In this document: piece after piece, positions 27,671-36,907 of the stretch
Numbering within the stretch: the first letter of the stretch is position 1
Layout: each line of letters starts with the position of its first letter
Assembly (NCBI GenBank): GCA_964430755.1
Contig: CAYSFT010000003.1
Coordinates: forward strand, 1-64,000
DNA: 64,000 nt
Reading direction: 5' to 3'
Source: Flemingiibacterium sp964430755
GTDB taxonomy: Bacteria; Bacillota; Clostridia; Oscillospirales; CAG-272
The notes under the pieces: generated by a model
Seen by the model: only the letters and a program-made list of their open reading frames with translations
The model's database searches: none
Told to the model about the DNA's origin: nothing
Translations under genes and position numbers: made by a program

Positions 27671-28453
27671 TTAAATGTTGCGTTCCACCCAGTCCGCCGC
27701 AAGGTCAGCCCATCCACGGATATCTTCTCTGTCAAGCGCAAGACCGAGACCGTGTTTGCCGTGAGGATAAATGTGCATCTCAAACGGTATACCGTTGTCG
27801 CGCAGCTTTTCTCCGAACACAAGCGAATTTTTGACGTTTACACAGTCATCGTCCGAGGTGTGCCATAAGAACACCTTCGGCGTTTCGGGAGTGACATGAT
27901 TGTTAAGCGAGAAATATGCGCCCTCTCTCGGGTAACGCTTTTCGCCAAGAAGATGCTTACCGCTTCCCGTGTGAGCGAAGCTGTCAATGACCGATATAAC
28001 GGGATAGCAAAGTATCGCACCGTTGGGCTTGCAGGACTGCTTGTCGATCTCATCCTGCGGCTCTTCACAAACGTCGGGGAGTGTAATCGTACAAGCCGCG
28101 AGATGACCGCCTGCCGACGAGCCCATTGTAACGATCTTATCGGGATCGATCATCCACTTGTCTGCATTTGCGCGTATGATCTTTATCGCACGCTGTGCAT
28201 CGGCAAGAGGTGCCGGATCGCGGTTGGGATCAATACGGTAGTGAACGACCGCCGCGTGCATACCGCGCTTATTGAAAAACTCGGCATAAGGCTCGCCCTC
28301 ATGAGCTGCACGACAATGATATCCGCCGCCGGGATAAATGATTATACACGGTAGCGGTTTATCCGTGTCGATAAAATAAGTCGTCATCATATTAGGAGTT
28401 TCTGCACCTTCAAGATAGTGCGGAATGTTGTTTTCCCAAAGCTTTATTTCCAT
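27671..28453 (-). CDS. Alpha/beta-hydrolase, carbohydrate-esterase-like (BD-FAE type)
   Basis: A cytoplasmic serine hydrolase of 260 residues. The oxyanion motif is PGGGYH near 44, the nucleophile Ser lies in GSSAGGH near 109, Asp in HTSDDD and the His in PHGKHGLG near the end. The start at 28453 (MEIKLWENN) has GAGGA eight bases before it; upstream in-frame codons belong to the preceding gene's end. The sequence resembles acetyl-xylan/feruloyl-type esterases of gut bacteria. No signal peptide and no glycosidase neighbours are seen, so the natural ester is unknown. Confidence 0.87.
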   Translation of the reverse strand: MEIKLWENNIPHYLEGAETPNMMTTYFIDTDKPLPCIIIYPGGGYHCRAAHEGEPYAEFFNKRGMHAAVVHYRIDPNRDPAPLADAQRAIKIIRANADKWMIDPDKIVTMGSSAGGHLAACTITLPDVCEEPQDEIDKQSCKPNGAILCYPVISVIDSFAHTGSGKHLLGEKRYPREGAYFSLNNHVTPETPKVFLWHTSDDDCVNVKNSLVFGEKLRDNGIPFEMHIYPHGKHGLGLALDREDIRGWADLAADWVERNI

Positions 28454-28463
28454 AAGTGTATCC

Positions 28464-30710
28464 TCACATTTCCTCATCTGTAAATTTGATCTGCATCTTA
28501 TCAATATCGAATTCTTCAAGCAGCACGGATGCGGCAGGAATTTTAATCTTGTGATACTTTGATGCATTTGCAATGTGTCCTTCAAAATCACGCATTAATG
28601 AAGTAACCCTTTGTCCGCGCTTCATCTGCATTACTTGAACACCAACCGAGCTTCTCGTGGTCTTTTCCGGAATCAGCTCACTCTTAAGCGATATAGCCCT
28701 GTTAGCATTGTTAACGATCATCACCTCGCATGGCGCTGTAAGATACATAGCACCTGCAAGCGGCGACGAATCGGAATATGCCGCTGTCAGCTTGCGGCGG
28801 TTAGTCTTGGTCTGATATGCACTTATCGGCACACGCACGCCTTTACCGTTTTCAAACACGAACAGCATATAAGCATCGTCTTTATACTCTGTCAGCACAG
28901 CCATCGCCGCAACGTGCTCGCCCTCGTCAAAGCCAAGCTTCGCAGGGATATAGTCGCCGAGCTGGGAAGCTTTCACATTGTCGAAATCGTCGATCTTCGC
29001 CTTGTAGCACTGCGCCTTATCGGAGAAGAAGATCACCTCGGCGATATTCTCGGTATCCTGCTCATGAACGATAACGTCACCGTCCTTTAATTGCTGAACA
29101 TCACTTCCGCGAAGCGACTGCGGAGTTATCTTCTTAAAGTAACCGTCACGCGTGAGATAAACGCGCACGTTATAATTTTCAACCTCACTCTCCGGCTCAT
29201 AAACCTCGATATCATCGGGATAAATAAGCTGTGTAAGGCGCGGCTTTCCGTATTTCTTTTTGATCTCACGAAGCTCATTTGCAATATGCTCACGAACCTT
29301 TATATCGTCGCCAATCTTCGCTTCAAGCTCGGCAATTTCCTTTTGAAGTGTTTCAATCTCCTTGATTCGATTGATAATGTACTCGCGGTTAAGATAACGA
29401 AGCTTTATTTCCGCGATATATTCTGCTTGAATCTCATCAATACCGAAGCCTGCCATGAGGTTTGGAACAACATCCGCTTCGAGCTCGGTTTCACGGACAA
29501 TCTTTATCGCCTTGTCAATGTCAAGCAGTATCTTACCAAGTCCCATAAGAAGATGGAGCTTGTCCTGTTTTTTCTTAAGCTCATACGAAAGTTCACGGCG
29601 TACACAGCTCATACGGAAGCGTATCCACTCGTTAAGAATCTCGATAACGCCCATTTGACGCGGTGTACCGTCGATAAGTACGTTAAAGTTACAGTTGAAA
29701 TTATCCTCAAGCGATGTCATCTTGAAGAGCTTGGTCATAAGCTTATCGGGATCAACACCGCGGCGAAGATCAAGCGTCAGCTTAAAGCCGGAAAGGTCAA
29801 TTTCATCGCGGAAATCAACGATCTCCTTGAGCTTACCCTCTTTAACAAGATCGGTGATACGGTTCATAATAAGCTCAATCGAGGTTGAATACGGAATCTG
29901 CGTTATGTCGATGCAGTTGTCCTTTTTCTCGTAATTGTATCTTGAACGAAGCGTAACACCGCCGCGTCCCGTCTGCATGATCTCGCGCATCTTGTCGCGG
30001 TCATATATGATATACGCACCGCCCGGAAAATCGGGAGCCTTGATGATGTCGAGCATCTTTTCAACCGGTGTATCGGGACGGCGAAGAAGCTGTATCGCAC
30101 CGTCACATATTTCGCCGAGATTGAACGAGCAGATGTTACTTGTCATACCAACCGCGATTCCGAGATTGGGCGTCACAAGCACATTCGGGAATGTCGTCGG
30201 AAGAAGCACCGGCTCCTTCATTGTGGCATCGTAGTTGTCAACCATGTCAACGGCATCCTTGTCGATGCCGCGGAAAAGCTCCGAACAAAAAGAATCGAGC
30301 TTGACTTCAGTATAACGCGAAGCGGCATACGCCATATCACGGCTGTACTGCTTACCGAAGCTTCCCTTTGAATCAACAAAAGGATGCAAAAGTGCCTCAT
30401 GTCCGCGAGTTAAGCGAACCATGGTTTCATAGATCGCCGCATCACCGTGAGGGTTCAGCTTCATCGTCTGACCGACGACGTTTGCGGATTTGGTACGTCC
30501 GCCCGTGAGCAGTCCCATTTTGTACATCGTGTAAAGCAGTTTTCGGTGAGAGGGCTTGAAGCCGTCAATCTCGGGAATTGCGCGGTCGCGGATGACATAC
30601 ATCGCGTACGGCATGAAATTTGTGCGTATGGTGTCGGTTATCGCCTGATCTGTGATCTCGGCGGTTATACCGCTTGTAGTGCGCTTGATTTCTTTCTGTT
30701 TGCGTGCCAT
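28464..30710 (-). CDS. parC: DNA topoisomerase IV subunit A (ParC/GyrA family)
   Basis: Breakage-reunion subunit of a type IIA topoisomerase. It has the winged-helix CAP domain with catalytic Tyr in AASRYTEVKL (near 133), the GSFGKQYSRD loop before it, the tower and coiled-coil region (about 370-500), and a C-terminal beta-pinwheel with weak repeats. At 748 residues, and without an acidic GyrA tail, it fits ParC-like proteins. Its ParE partner is not adjacent, which is unusual; a GyrA paralogue is the alternative. Confidence 0.88.
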   Translation of the reverse strand: MARKQKEIKRTTSGITAEITDQAITDTIRTNFMPYAMYVIRDRAIPEIDGFKPSHRKLLYTMYKMGLLTGGRTKSANVVGQTMKLNPHGDAAIYETMVRLTRGHEALLHPFVDSKGSFGKQYSRDMAYAASRYTEVKLDSFCSELFRGIDKDAVDMVDNYDATMKEPVLLPTTFPNVLVTPNLGIAVGMTSNICSFNLGEICDGAIQLLRRPDTPVEKMLDIIKAPDFPGGAYIIYDRDKMREIMQTGRGGVTLRSRYNYEKKDNCIDITQIPYSTSIELIMNRITDLVKEGKLKEIVDFRDEIDLSGFKLTLDLRRGVDPDKLMTKLFKMTSLEDNFNCNFNVLIDGTPRQMGVIEILNEWIRFRMSCVRRELSYELKKKQDKLHLLMGLGKILLDIDKAIKIVRETELEADVVPNLMAGFGIDEIQAEYIAEIKLRYLNREYIINRIKEIETLQKEIAELEAKIGDDIKVREHIANELREIKKKYGKPRLTQLIYPDDIEVYEPESEVENYNVRVYLTRDGYFKKITPQSLRGSDVQQLKDGDVIVHEQDTENIAEVIFFSDKAQCYKAKIDDFDNVKASQLGDYIPAKLGFDEGEHVAAMAVLTEYKDDAYMLFVFENGKGVRVPISAYQTKTNRRKLTAAYSDSSPLAGAMYLTAPCEVMIVNNANRAISLKSELIPEKTTRSSVGVQVMQMKRGQRVTSLMRDFEGHIANASKYHKIKIPAASVLLEEFDIDKMQIKFTDEEM

Positions 30711-30743
30711 CGTTGTTCTCCGTTTCGTTCTAAATTTGGGCGT

Positions 30744-31781
30744 TTATAATTTAATGATCTCGTGTCCCGCCGCCTTGAGCATACGGTTATATACGGCAAG
30801 ACCGATTCCCGTTTTATCGGGGACTTTTACGTAAAAAACATCACAGTTATACGTGTCAATTTCACGAAGCATTTTAAAAAGGCTGTGGGCTTCGCACTTG
30901 AGCGTGTGCTCACCGAGTGAAACACAGGCTATCTCAAGAGAAGAAAATCTTTCCATTTCATCTTCAAACAAGAGTATTCCGATTTTCTCAGTTTCAGCCT
31001 GCTTTTTGAGAAACTCATATATTTTTTCGTCAGTGCCGTCAAGCATTATAAGTCTTGTATCCGGCGCATAGTGACGGTATTTCATTCCCGGCGCAAGAGG
31101 ACGTTCACCTTTTTCAAGCTTACCGCTTATTGCCTTGTCGAGCGTTACATCGCCAATACTTGAGAGCATCTCAACGGTTATACCTCCGGGACGAAGAAGC
31201 GTCATACCGTTATCGTCTATCTTAACAATCGTCGATTCAACGCCGATATCCGCTTCATCTCCGGCAATTATCATGTCAATACGCCCGGTCATATCCGCAA
31301 TAACGTGATCGGCACAGGTCGGGCTCGGTTTACCCGATATATTCGCGCTCGGCGCAGCCACAGGAACACCTGCCGCCTCAATAAGCGCTCTCGCGGATTC
31401 ACTTGACGGCACACGCACGGCAACCGTGTCAAGTCCGCCCGTAACAGTGTCAGGAATACACTCGCGTTTTGGTAAAACCACGGTTATCGGCCCCGGCATA
31501 AACGCTTCCGCAATACGCCAAAACAGATTATTTGTATGGCAGTATTTGTCTGCATCCTCAACCCTTGCAAGGTGTATGATCAAAGGATTATCGGACGGTC
31601 TGCCTTTAGCGGCATATATTTTAGCCGCCGCACTCGAGTCAAGTGCATTGCCGCCGAGTCCGTAAACAGTTTCAGTCGGAAAGGCAACAAGTCCGCCGTC
31701 ACGCAGAATCTCACCTGCCGCCTTGAATATATCGTTGTTTATTTTTTCATCACTGCATAAACGTGATATTACGGTGTCCAT
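30744..31781 (-). CDS. L-threonylcarbamoyladenylate synthase, Sua5 type
   Basis: Makes the threonylcarbamoyl-AMP used for t6A37 in ANN-decoding tRNAs. The N-terminal YrdC domain (about 15-205) has the KGRPSDNPLIIHL motif and SANISGKPSPT. A C-terminal Sua5 domain (about 215-345) follows, so it is the long form. The start has AAAGGAC upstream. It lies 25 bases after prfA in the same direction, a pairing known in many Firmicutes. Confidence 0.94.
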   Translation of the reverse strand: MDTVISRLCSDEKINNDIFKAAGEILRDGGLVAFPTETVYGLGGNALDSSAAAKIYAAKGRPSDNPLIIHLARVEDADKYCHTNNLFWRIAEAFMPGPITVVLPKRECIPDTVTGGLDTVAVRVPSSESARALIEAAGVPVAAPSANISGKPSPTCADHVIADMTGRIDMIIAGDEADIGVESTIVKIDDNGMTLLRPGGITVEMLSSIGDVTLDKAISGKLEKGERPLAPGMKYRHYAPDTRLIMLDGTDEKIYEFLKKQAETEKIGILLFEDEMERFSSLEIACVSLGEHTLKCEAHSLFKMLREIDTYNCDVFYVKVPDKTGIGLAVYNRMLKAAGHEIIKL

Positions 31782-31805
31782 GTTTGTCCTTTCGGTAAGT
31801 TTAAT

Positions 31806-32870
31806 TTAACTGTTTGCAAGCTTCGCCGCAGTATCGGCAGTTGCAAGCGCGGTGAGCATTTCGCCGATGTCACCGTTCAGAAATTCCTCGAGCGAGTGAA
31901 GCGTTACGCCAATACGGTGATCGGTCACGCGGCTCTGCGGATAATTATAGGTGCGAATACGCTCACTGCGGTCGCCCGTACCGACCTGACTCTTTCTCTC
32001 TGATGCAATTTTCGCATCCTGTTCAGCCTGCTTCATATCAAAAAGCTTGGTGCGCAGCAGCTTCATCGCCTTGTCACGGTTCTTAAACTGCGAGCGCTCG
32101 TCCTGACACTCGATAACGATTCCTGTTGGTTTATGCATAAGTCGTATCGCGGATTCGGTCTTGTTAACATGCTGACCGCCCGCGCCGCTCGATTTTATGG
32201 TTTCAATCTCAAGATCAGACTGATTTATTTCAATTTCAACATCCTCAGCCTCGGGAAGCACGGCAACAGTAGCCGTGGATGTCTGTATTCTTCCCTGCGA
32301 TTCGGTAACGGGCACACGCTGTACACGGTGTACACCCGACTCAAATTTTAGCCTTGAATATGCGCCCTCGCCCTCAACCATGAAGCTGACTTCCTTGAAG
32401 CCGCCAAGCTCGGTTTCGTTGCAGGAAAGTATCTCTGTTTTCCAGCCGACGCTCGCAGCGTACATATTGTACATACGGTAAAGCACATATGCAAAAAGTG
32501 CCGCTTCCTCGCCGCCTGCACCTCCGCGTATTTCGATAATGACGTTTTTGTCATCGTTCGGATCGTGCGGAAGAAGCAATATCTGTAATTCCTGCTCAAG
32601 CGCCTGAAGCTGTTCTTTTAAAGAGTTAAGCTCCTCTCTTGCAAGCTCCTCCATTTCGGGATCAAGCTTTTCCGCGAGCATTTCCTCGGTTTCGGAGAGT
32701 TGACTCTCGCAGGCGATATATTCGCGGTATTTTTCAACTATGGGAGTCAAACGCTTGTGCTCACGCATGAGCTTCGTGTAACGCTCCTGATCGCTGATGA
32801 CCTCCGGAAGCGAAAGCTCCTCTGCCATTTTTTCATAATTTTCTTCGGTTATTTTAAGTTTTTCAAACAT
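31806..32870 (-). CDS. prfA: Peptide chain release factor 1
   Basis: Recognises UAA and UAG stop codons and triggers peptide release. The stop-codon anticodon tripeptide PVT is in RVPVTESQGRIQTSTATV (near 188), and the catalytic GGQ lies in SSGAGGQHVNKTESA (near 232). Length 354 residues, normal. A prmC gene is not adjacent. Confidence 0.97.
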   Translation of the reverse strand: MFEKLKITEENYEKMAEELSLPEVISDQERYTKLMREHKRLTPIVEKYREYIACESQLSETEEMLAEKLDPEMEELAREELNSLKEQLQALEQELQILLLPHDPNDDKNVIIEIRGGAGGEEAALFAYVLYRMYNMYAASVGWKTEILSCNETELGGFKEVSFMVEGEGAYSRLKFESGVHRVQRVPVTESQGRIQTSTATVAVLPEAEDVEIEINQSDLEIETIKSSGAGGQHVNKTESAIRLMHKPTGIVIECQDERSQFKNRDKAMKLLRTKLFDMKQAEQDAKIASERKSQVGTGDRSERIRTYNYPQSRVTDHRIGVTLHSLEEFLNGDIGEMLTALATADTAAKLANS

Positions 32871-32937
32871 ATTACAGTTTCCCTTTTCAAAGTCAAAAAA
32901 CAGTCACCGCGCACGGCTTTTTTCGTACGCGGAAATG

Positions 32938-33831
32938 TTAAATCAGAATTTCTATGACAACGCCGAGAAGCGCGGAGGTAATATACAAGAGTCCGAGCAA
33001 AGCGAAGTTCTGACGGTGTGAACGGTTCACCCTGAAAAGCACAAGCATACCAACGCCTGCACCTGCCGAAAGTGCCGCCGCAAGAGAGCCGAAGCCGAGA
33101 GTTCCCGAAACGAACAGCTCTGTTGCCACAACGCTTGCCGCACAGTTCGGAATAAGACCGATGAGTGCCGTCAAAAACGGTTGAAATATGCTGTCCGTCA
33201 TCATAAGCACAGCGAGCTTGTCCTCGCCGATCAAGTCTATGACAAGATGCACAATAAAACTCGTCACAAACACAAACGCAAATATGGAAAGCCCCCTTTT
33301 GAGAGCCGCAGAAACAATACCGTTTCGGCTGTCGCAGTGTGAGCAGTGGTGATGTTCACCGCCCTCGTGTATATGCTCTCCGTGAGCGTGAACTTCTCGG
33401 TGTTTTGCTTTATCAAGCTTTGTTATACGGAAAATGAAGTTGACAAAAAATCCGACCGCCACAGCGTAAACAAACTTCACCGCAAGCAGCGGCAAAAACC
33501 ATTTCACGCGCTCGGGACTTGCAAGCAGTATCGGAAAGGCTTCATCGCTCGTTGCAACAAAGACAGCACCAACAGTTCCTGCCGTTATAAGACGTTCCGC
33601 ATAGAGATTCGCCGCGGCAACGGAAAAACCGCACTGAGGGAATAGTCCGAGCGCCGCCGCACCGACAACACCTAAATTATCACTCGCAAGCACGCGGCGC
33701 ACCTTATCCATCGCCTTATGCTCCACAGTCTCAATAAGCAGATATATGAGTAAAAGCAGAGGGAGCATATACCATGTATGCTCAAGCGTATGAGTCAGCG
33801 CATGAGTTAAATGATGAAAAAATTCTTGCAT
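32938..33831 (-). CDS. Putative 10-TM heavy-metal exporter (ArsP_2 family)
   Basis: A 297-residue membrane protein made of two halves, each with the phrase GLFPQCGFSVAAANLY or its relative GLIPNCAASVVATELF, which marks the ArsP_2-type permease family. Between the halves (about 145-165) is a hydrophilic loop rich in His and Cys (HGEHIHEGGEHHHCSHC), a likely metal-binding segment. The SD GGGAGGAT is clear. It lies between prfA and galM; the metal is unknown, and arsenic or manganese have both been suggested for relatives. Confidence 0.8.
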   Translation of the reverse strand: MQEFFHHLTHALTHTLEHTWYMLPLLLLIYLLIETVEHKAMDKVRRVLASDNLGVVGAAALGLFPQCGFSVAAANLYAERLITAGTVGAVFVATSDEAFPILLASPERVKWFLPLLAVKFVYAVAVGFFVNFIFRITKLDKAKHREVHAHGEHIHEGGEHHHCSHCDSRNGIVSAALKRGLSIFAFVFVTSFIVHLVIDLIGEDKLAVLMMTDSIFQPFLTALIGLIPNCAASVVATELFVSGTLGFGSLAAALSAGAGVGMLVLFRVNRSHRQNFALLGLLYITSALLGVVIEILI

Positions 33832-33849
33832 TTATCCTCCCGGTGGGAT

Positions 33850-34908
33850 TTATTTCACACCAAACGCATAGATGGTGGTAGTATCGTACTTTTCGCCGAC
33901 ACGAAGCTTGGTCGAGGGGAAATTATCGTGATTGGGACTGTCCGGTGCGTGCTGCGTTTCAAGGCAAACCGCAAGTCCCGGAGCCTGCTTCATTCCACCC
34001 TTCATGGGAATCTCTCCGTTCAGTGCCACCGCAGTATAAAGCTGAACGGACGGCTGATCGGTAATAACGGACATCACACGTCCCGTTTTTTCATCGTAAA
34101 GCTCGACGGCCTTCTTCTGTGTTCCATCTGAATCGAGAACATAGTTGTGATCATAACCGCCGATGAGAGCCATCTGTGAATCAGAGGTATCACCGATACG
34201 TGCACCGATCGCCGTCGGAAGGTTGAAGTCAAACGGAGTTCCCTCAATACTGTAAAGCTTACCTGTCGGGATCAGTTTATCATTGATCTCGGTGATAGCC
34301 TTTGAGTCGATCATCAGCTCATGGTCGAAAACCGAACCCGAATCACAGCCACCGAGATTGAAATATGCGTGATTTGTCATATTGATGACGGTATCCTGGT
34401 CACAGGTCGCCTCATAGTGTATCTTAAGCTCGTTTTCATCGGTGAAGCTGTATGTCACCTTTACACGAAGCGTTCCGGGATAATTTTCCTCGGCATCCTC
34501 GCTGACAGTTGTCATGATAACGCCCTGCTCCCCGACCTTTTCATACGGTACGGTCTCCCAGATCTTCTTGTTAAAGCCGACGTTACCGCCGTGAAGATGA
34601 ACCTTTCCGTTCTCGTTGAGAGCGAGCTGATATGTTATGCCGTTGAGCGTAAATCTGCCGTTAGCGATACGATTGCAGTAACGTCCGATAATAGCACCGT
34701 GATAACCGTTATCCTTAAGGTATCCCTCAAGATTATCAAATCCGAGAACCACGTCCGCTAACTTTCCGTCACGGTCGGGAACGAGGAGCGACTGAATGAT
34801 ACCACCCATCGTGAGTATCTTTACGGATGCACCGTTTTTATTTGTAAGCGTATATGCATAAACCTCACTTCCGCAAGGCTTTTTGCCGAAAAGTTCCTTT
34901 GTAATCAT
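33850..34908 (-). CDS. galM: Aldose 1-epimerase (mutarotase)
   Basis: Interconverts alpha and beta anomers of galactose and glucose. The GalM motifs are visible: GRYCNRIANGRF near 76, the catalytic His in MTNHAYFNLGG near 176, the Asp in GGYDHNYVL, and the Glu in AVCLETQHAPDSPNH near 310. Length 352 residues. It lies 25 bases after galE in the same direction. No galK or galT is seen here. Confidence 0.95.
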   Translation of the reverse strand: MITKELFGKKPCGSEVYAYTLTNKNGASVKILTMGGIIQSLLVPDRDGKLADVVLGFDNLEGYLKDNGYHGAIIGRYCNRIANGRFTLNGITYQLALNENGKVHLHGGNVGFNKKIWETVPYEKVGEQGVIMTTVSEDAEENYPGTLRVKVTYSFTDENELKIHYEATCDQDTVINMTNHAYFNLGGCDSGSVFDHELMIDSKAITEINDKLIPTGKLYSIEGTPFDFNLPTAIGARIGDTSDSQMALIGGYDHNYVLDSDGTQKKAVELYDEKTGRVMSVITDQPSVQLYTAVALNGEIPMKGGMKQAPGLAVCLETQHAPDSPNHDNFPSTKLRVGEKYDTTTIYAFGVK

Positions 34909-34933
34909 CAGAAAAAATTCCTCTTAAAATTTA

Positions 34934-35947
34934 TTATTCTCCATATCCGTTCGGATTGAGCGTCTGCCAACGTGAGCTGTCGCGGCACATATCCTCGATA
35001 CCGTGCTCTGCCTGCCAGCCGAGAATCTCACGTGCCTTTGCAGGATCTGCATAGCATTCATCAATGTCACCGGGACGGCGAGGTGCGATCTTGTAATTGA
35101 TCTTCTTTCCGGTTGCAGCCTCGTAAGCCTTAACGATATCAAGCACAGAATATCCGTGTCCCGTTCCGACGTTGAACACATCAAGTCCCGGCTTCTTTTC
35201 AAGCCAATTGAGCGCCGCAAGATGAGCCTTGGCAAGGTCGACAACGTGGATGTAATCGCGTACACCGGTTCCGTCGTGAGTGTCGTAATCGTCACCGAAA
35301 ACGGAGAGACATTCGCGCTTACCGATTGCAACCTGGGTGATGTACGGCATAAGGTTGTTCGGAATACCCGAGGGATCCTCGCCGATCATGCCCGATTCAT
35401 GTGCACCGATCGGATTGAAATAACGCAGTATTGCTGTGTTCCATCCCTCGTCCGCCTTGTAAAGATCCTTCAGAATATGCTCGATCATGAGCTTGGTTTC
35501 GCCGTAAGGATTGGTTGCGGAATTTGGGAAATCCTCGCGAATCGGCACGGATGCAGGTTTGCCGTAAACAGTCGCCGAGGATGAGAACACAAGATTCTTG
35601 CAGTTATATTTTGCCATCAGCTCACAGAGATTGAGCGTGCTGATAAGATTGTTCTGATAGTAACGAAGCGGAATTGCACACGATTCGCCAACCGCCTTGA
35701 GTCCAGCAAAGTGGATAGCGGAGTCGATCTTTTCGGAAGCAAAAACCACCTCGAGGGCATTCTTATCGCAAAGGTCGACATTGTAAAACTTAAAATCTTT
35801 ACCCGTGATCTCTCTGATGCGGTCAAGCACAACAGGCTTCGAATTACAGAAATTGTCGGCAATAACAACCTCCTTGCCGATGTTAAGAAGCTCAACAACA
35901 GTGTGCGAGCCGATAAATCCGGCGCCGCCGGTAACTAAAATGGACAT
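34934..35947 (-). CDS. galE: UDP-glucose 4-epimerase
   Basis: NAD-dependent extended SDR that interconverts UDP-glucose and UDP-galactose. GGAGFIGSH lies at 7-15, with the catalytic S-S-A-T-VYG Ser and NPYGETK Tyr/Lys (near 148). At 337 residues it is standard. It lies between a sugar nucleotidyltransferase and galM, consistent with a Leloir-type and glycan-precursor operon. Confidence 0.96.
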   Translation of the reverse strand: MSILVTGGAGFIGSHTVVELLNIGKEVVIADNFCNSKPVVLDRIREITGKDFKFYNVDLCDKNALEVVFASEKIDSAIHFAGLKAVGESCAIPLRYYQNNLISTLNLCELMAKYNCKNLVFSSSATVYGKPASVPIREDFPNSATNPYGETKLMIEHILKDLYKADEGWNTAILRYFNPIGAHESGMIGEDPSGIPNNLMPYITQVAIGKRECLSVFGDDYDTHDGTGVRDYIHVVDLAKAHLAALNWLEKKPGLDVFNVGTGHGYSVLDIVKAYEAATGKKINYKIAPRRPGDIDECYADPAKAREILGWQAEHGIEDMCRDSSRWQTLNPNGYGE

Positions 35948-35975
35948 ATACTATCTCCTTACAAATTAACAAAAT

Positions 35976-36875
35976 TTATTTCCAAAGGCCATCGGGATAA
36001 ACGCCGCTCTCGGTCTGCGACTTAATAAACTCAACAAATTTCGGCTTATCCTCGGCATATGTAACGCCGTACCATTTTGCGCTCGTTTCAAGAACGGTTA
36101 CATCACATTTACCCATGTCAATACGACTCTGAACGAGGAACGGCAGGAAGTACTCGGCTTTCATAGGATCACTCGCCTTCGGAAGCTCGTTAAGAAATTC
36201 AACAAAACCGTCACGAAGCATATCGAATATATCGGGAGTGAACGCCCAGCAATTCATCGAAACAACAGCCTTACGGTCAAGATCGTACCATGTGTCATTT
36301 TCGCAGTACTGAACAACACCGTCATTCTCCTGAATCTTTGTGCGCTCAACAACATTTTTAAGCTGACCGTTAACAACATCGCAGATACCGCGCGAAACGT
36401 AACCGTTCTCGGTGATTGTGTTTTCGAGGATGTAACCTGCCATTGCGAAATGACCTTTATCTTTAGCATCTGCCATCTTGTCATAAAGCTGCTTGAATGC
36501 GTCTCTGCCGTAAAAGTCATCGGAATTGATGATCGCAAAAGGCTCGTTTACAACATCCGCCGCCATAAGTGCCGCGTGTGCAGTACCCCAAGGCTTTGTG
36601 CGTCCCTCGGGAACAGTGAAGCCGGTCGGAATCTTGTCAAGAGCCTGGAAAACATACTCAACCTTTATCGCACCCTCGATGCGTGCTCCGACTGTTTCGC
36701 GGAAAATCTCATAGTTTTCCTCCTTGATGATGAAAACCACCTTGTCAAATCCTGCCCGGATCGCATCATAAATTGAAAAGTCAACAATAAATTCTCCGTG
36801 AGGTGTAACGGGATCGATCTGCTTGAGACCGCCGTAACGGCTTCCCATACCTGCTGCCATAATAACCAGTGTCAT
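35976..36875 (-). CDS. Sugar-nucleotide nucleotidyltransferase, GalU-like fold
   Basis: A 299-residue NTP_transferase-fold enzyme. The nucleotide-binding block AAGMGSRYGGLKQ is near residue 7, KPWGTAHAAL near 94, and the metal Asp in INSDDFYGRDA near 115. It is compact and differs from standard GalU; the exact NTP and sugar cannot be given. Next to galE and galM a UDP-sugar role is plausible. The SD is AAAGGAG. Confidence 0.82.
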   Translation of the reverse strand: MTLVIMAAGMGSRYGGLKQIDPVTPHGEFIVDFSIYDAIRAGFDKVVFIIKEENYEIFRETVGARIEGAIKVEYVFQALDKIPTGFTVPEGRTKPWGTAHAALMAADVVNEPFAIINSDDFYGRDAFKQLYDKMADAKDKGHFAMAGYILENTITENGYVSRGICDVVNGQLKNVVERTKIQENDGVVQYCENDTWYDLDRKAVVSMNCWAFTPDIFDMLRDGFVEFLNELPKASDPMKAEYFLPFLVQSRIDMGKCDVTVLETSAKWYGVTYAEDKPKFVEFIKSQTESGVYPDGLWK

Positions 36876-36907
36876 ATCGTTTCTCCTTTAAGATAAATTA
36901 TCAAAAA

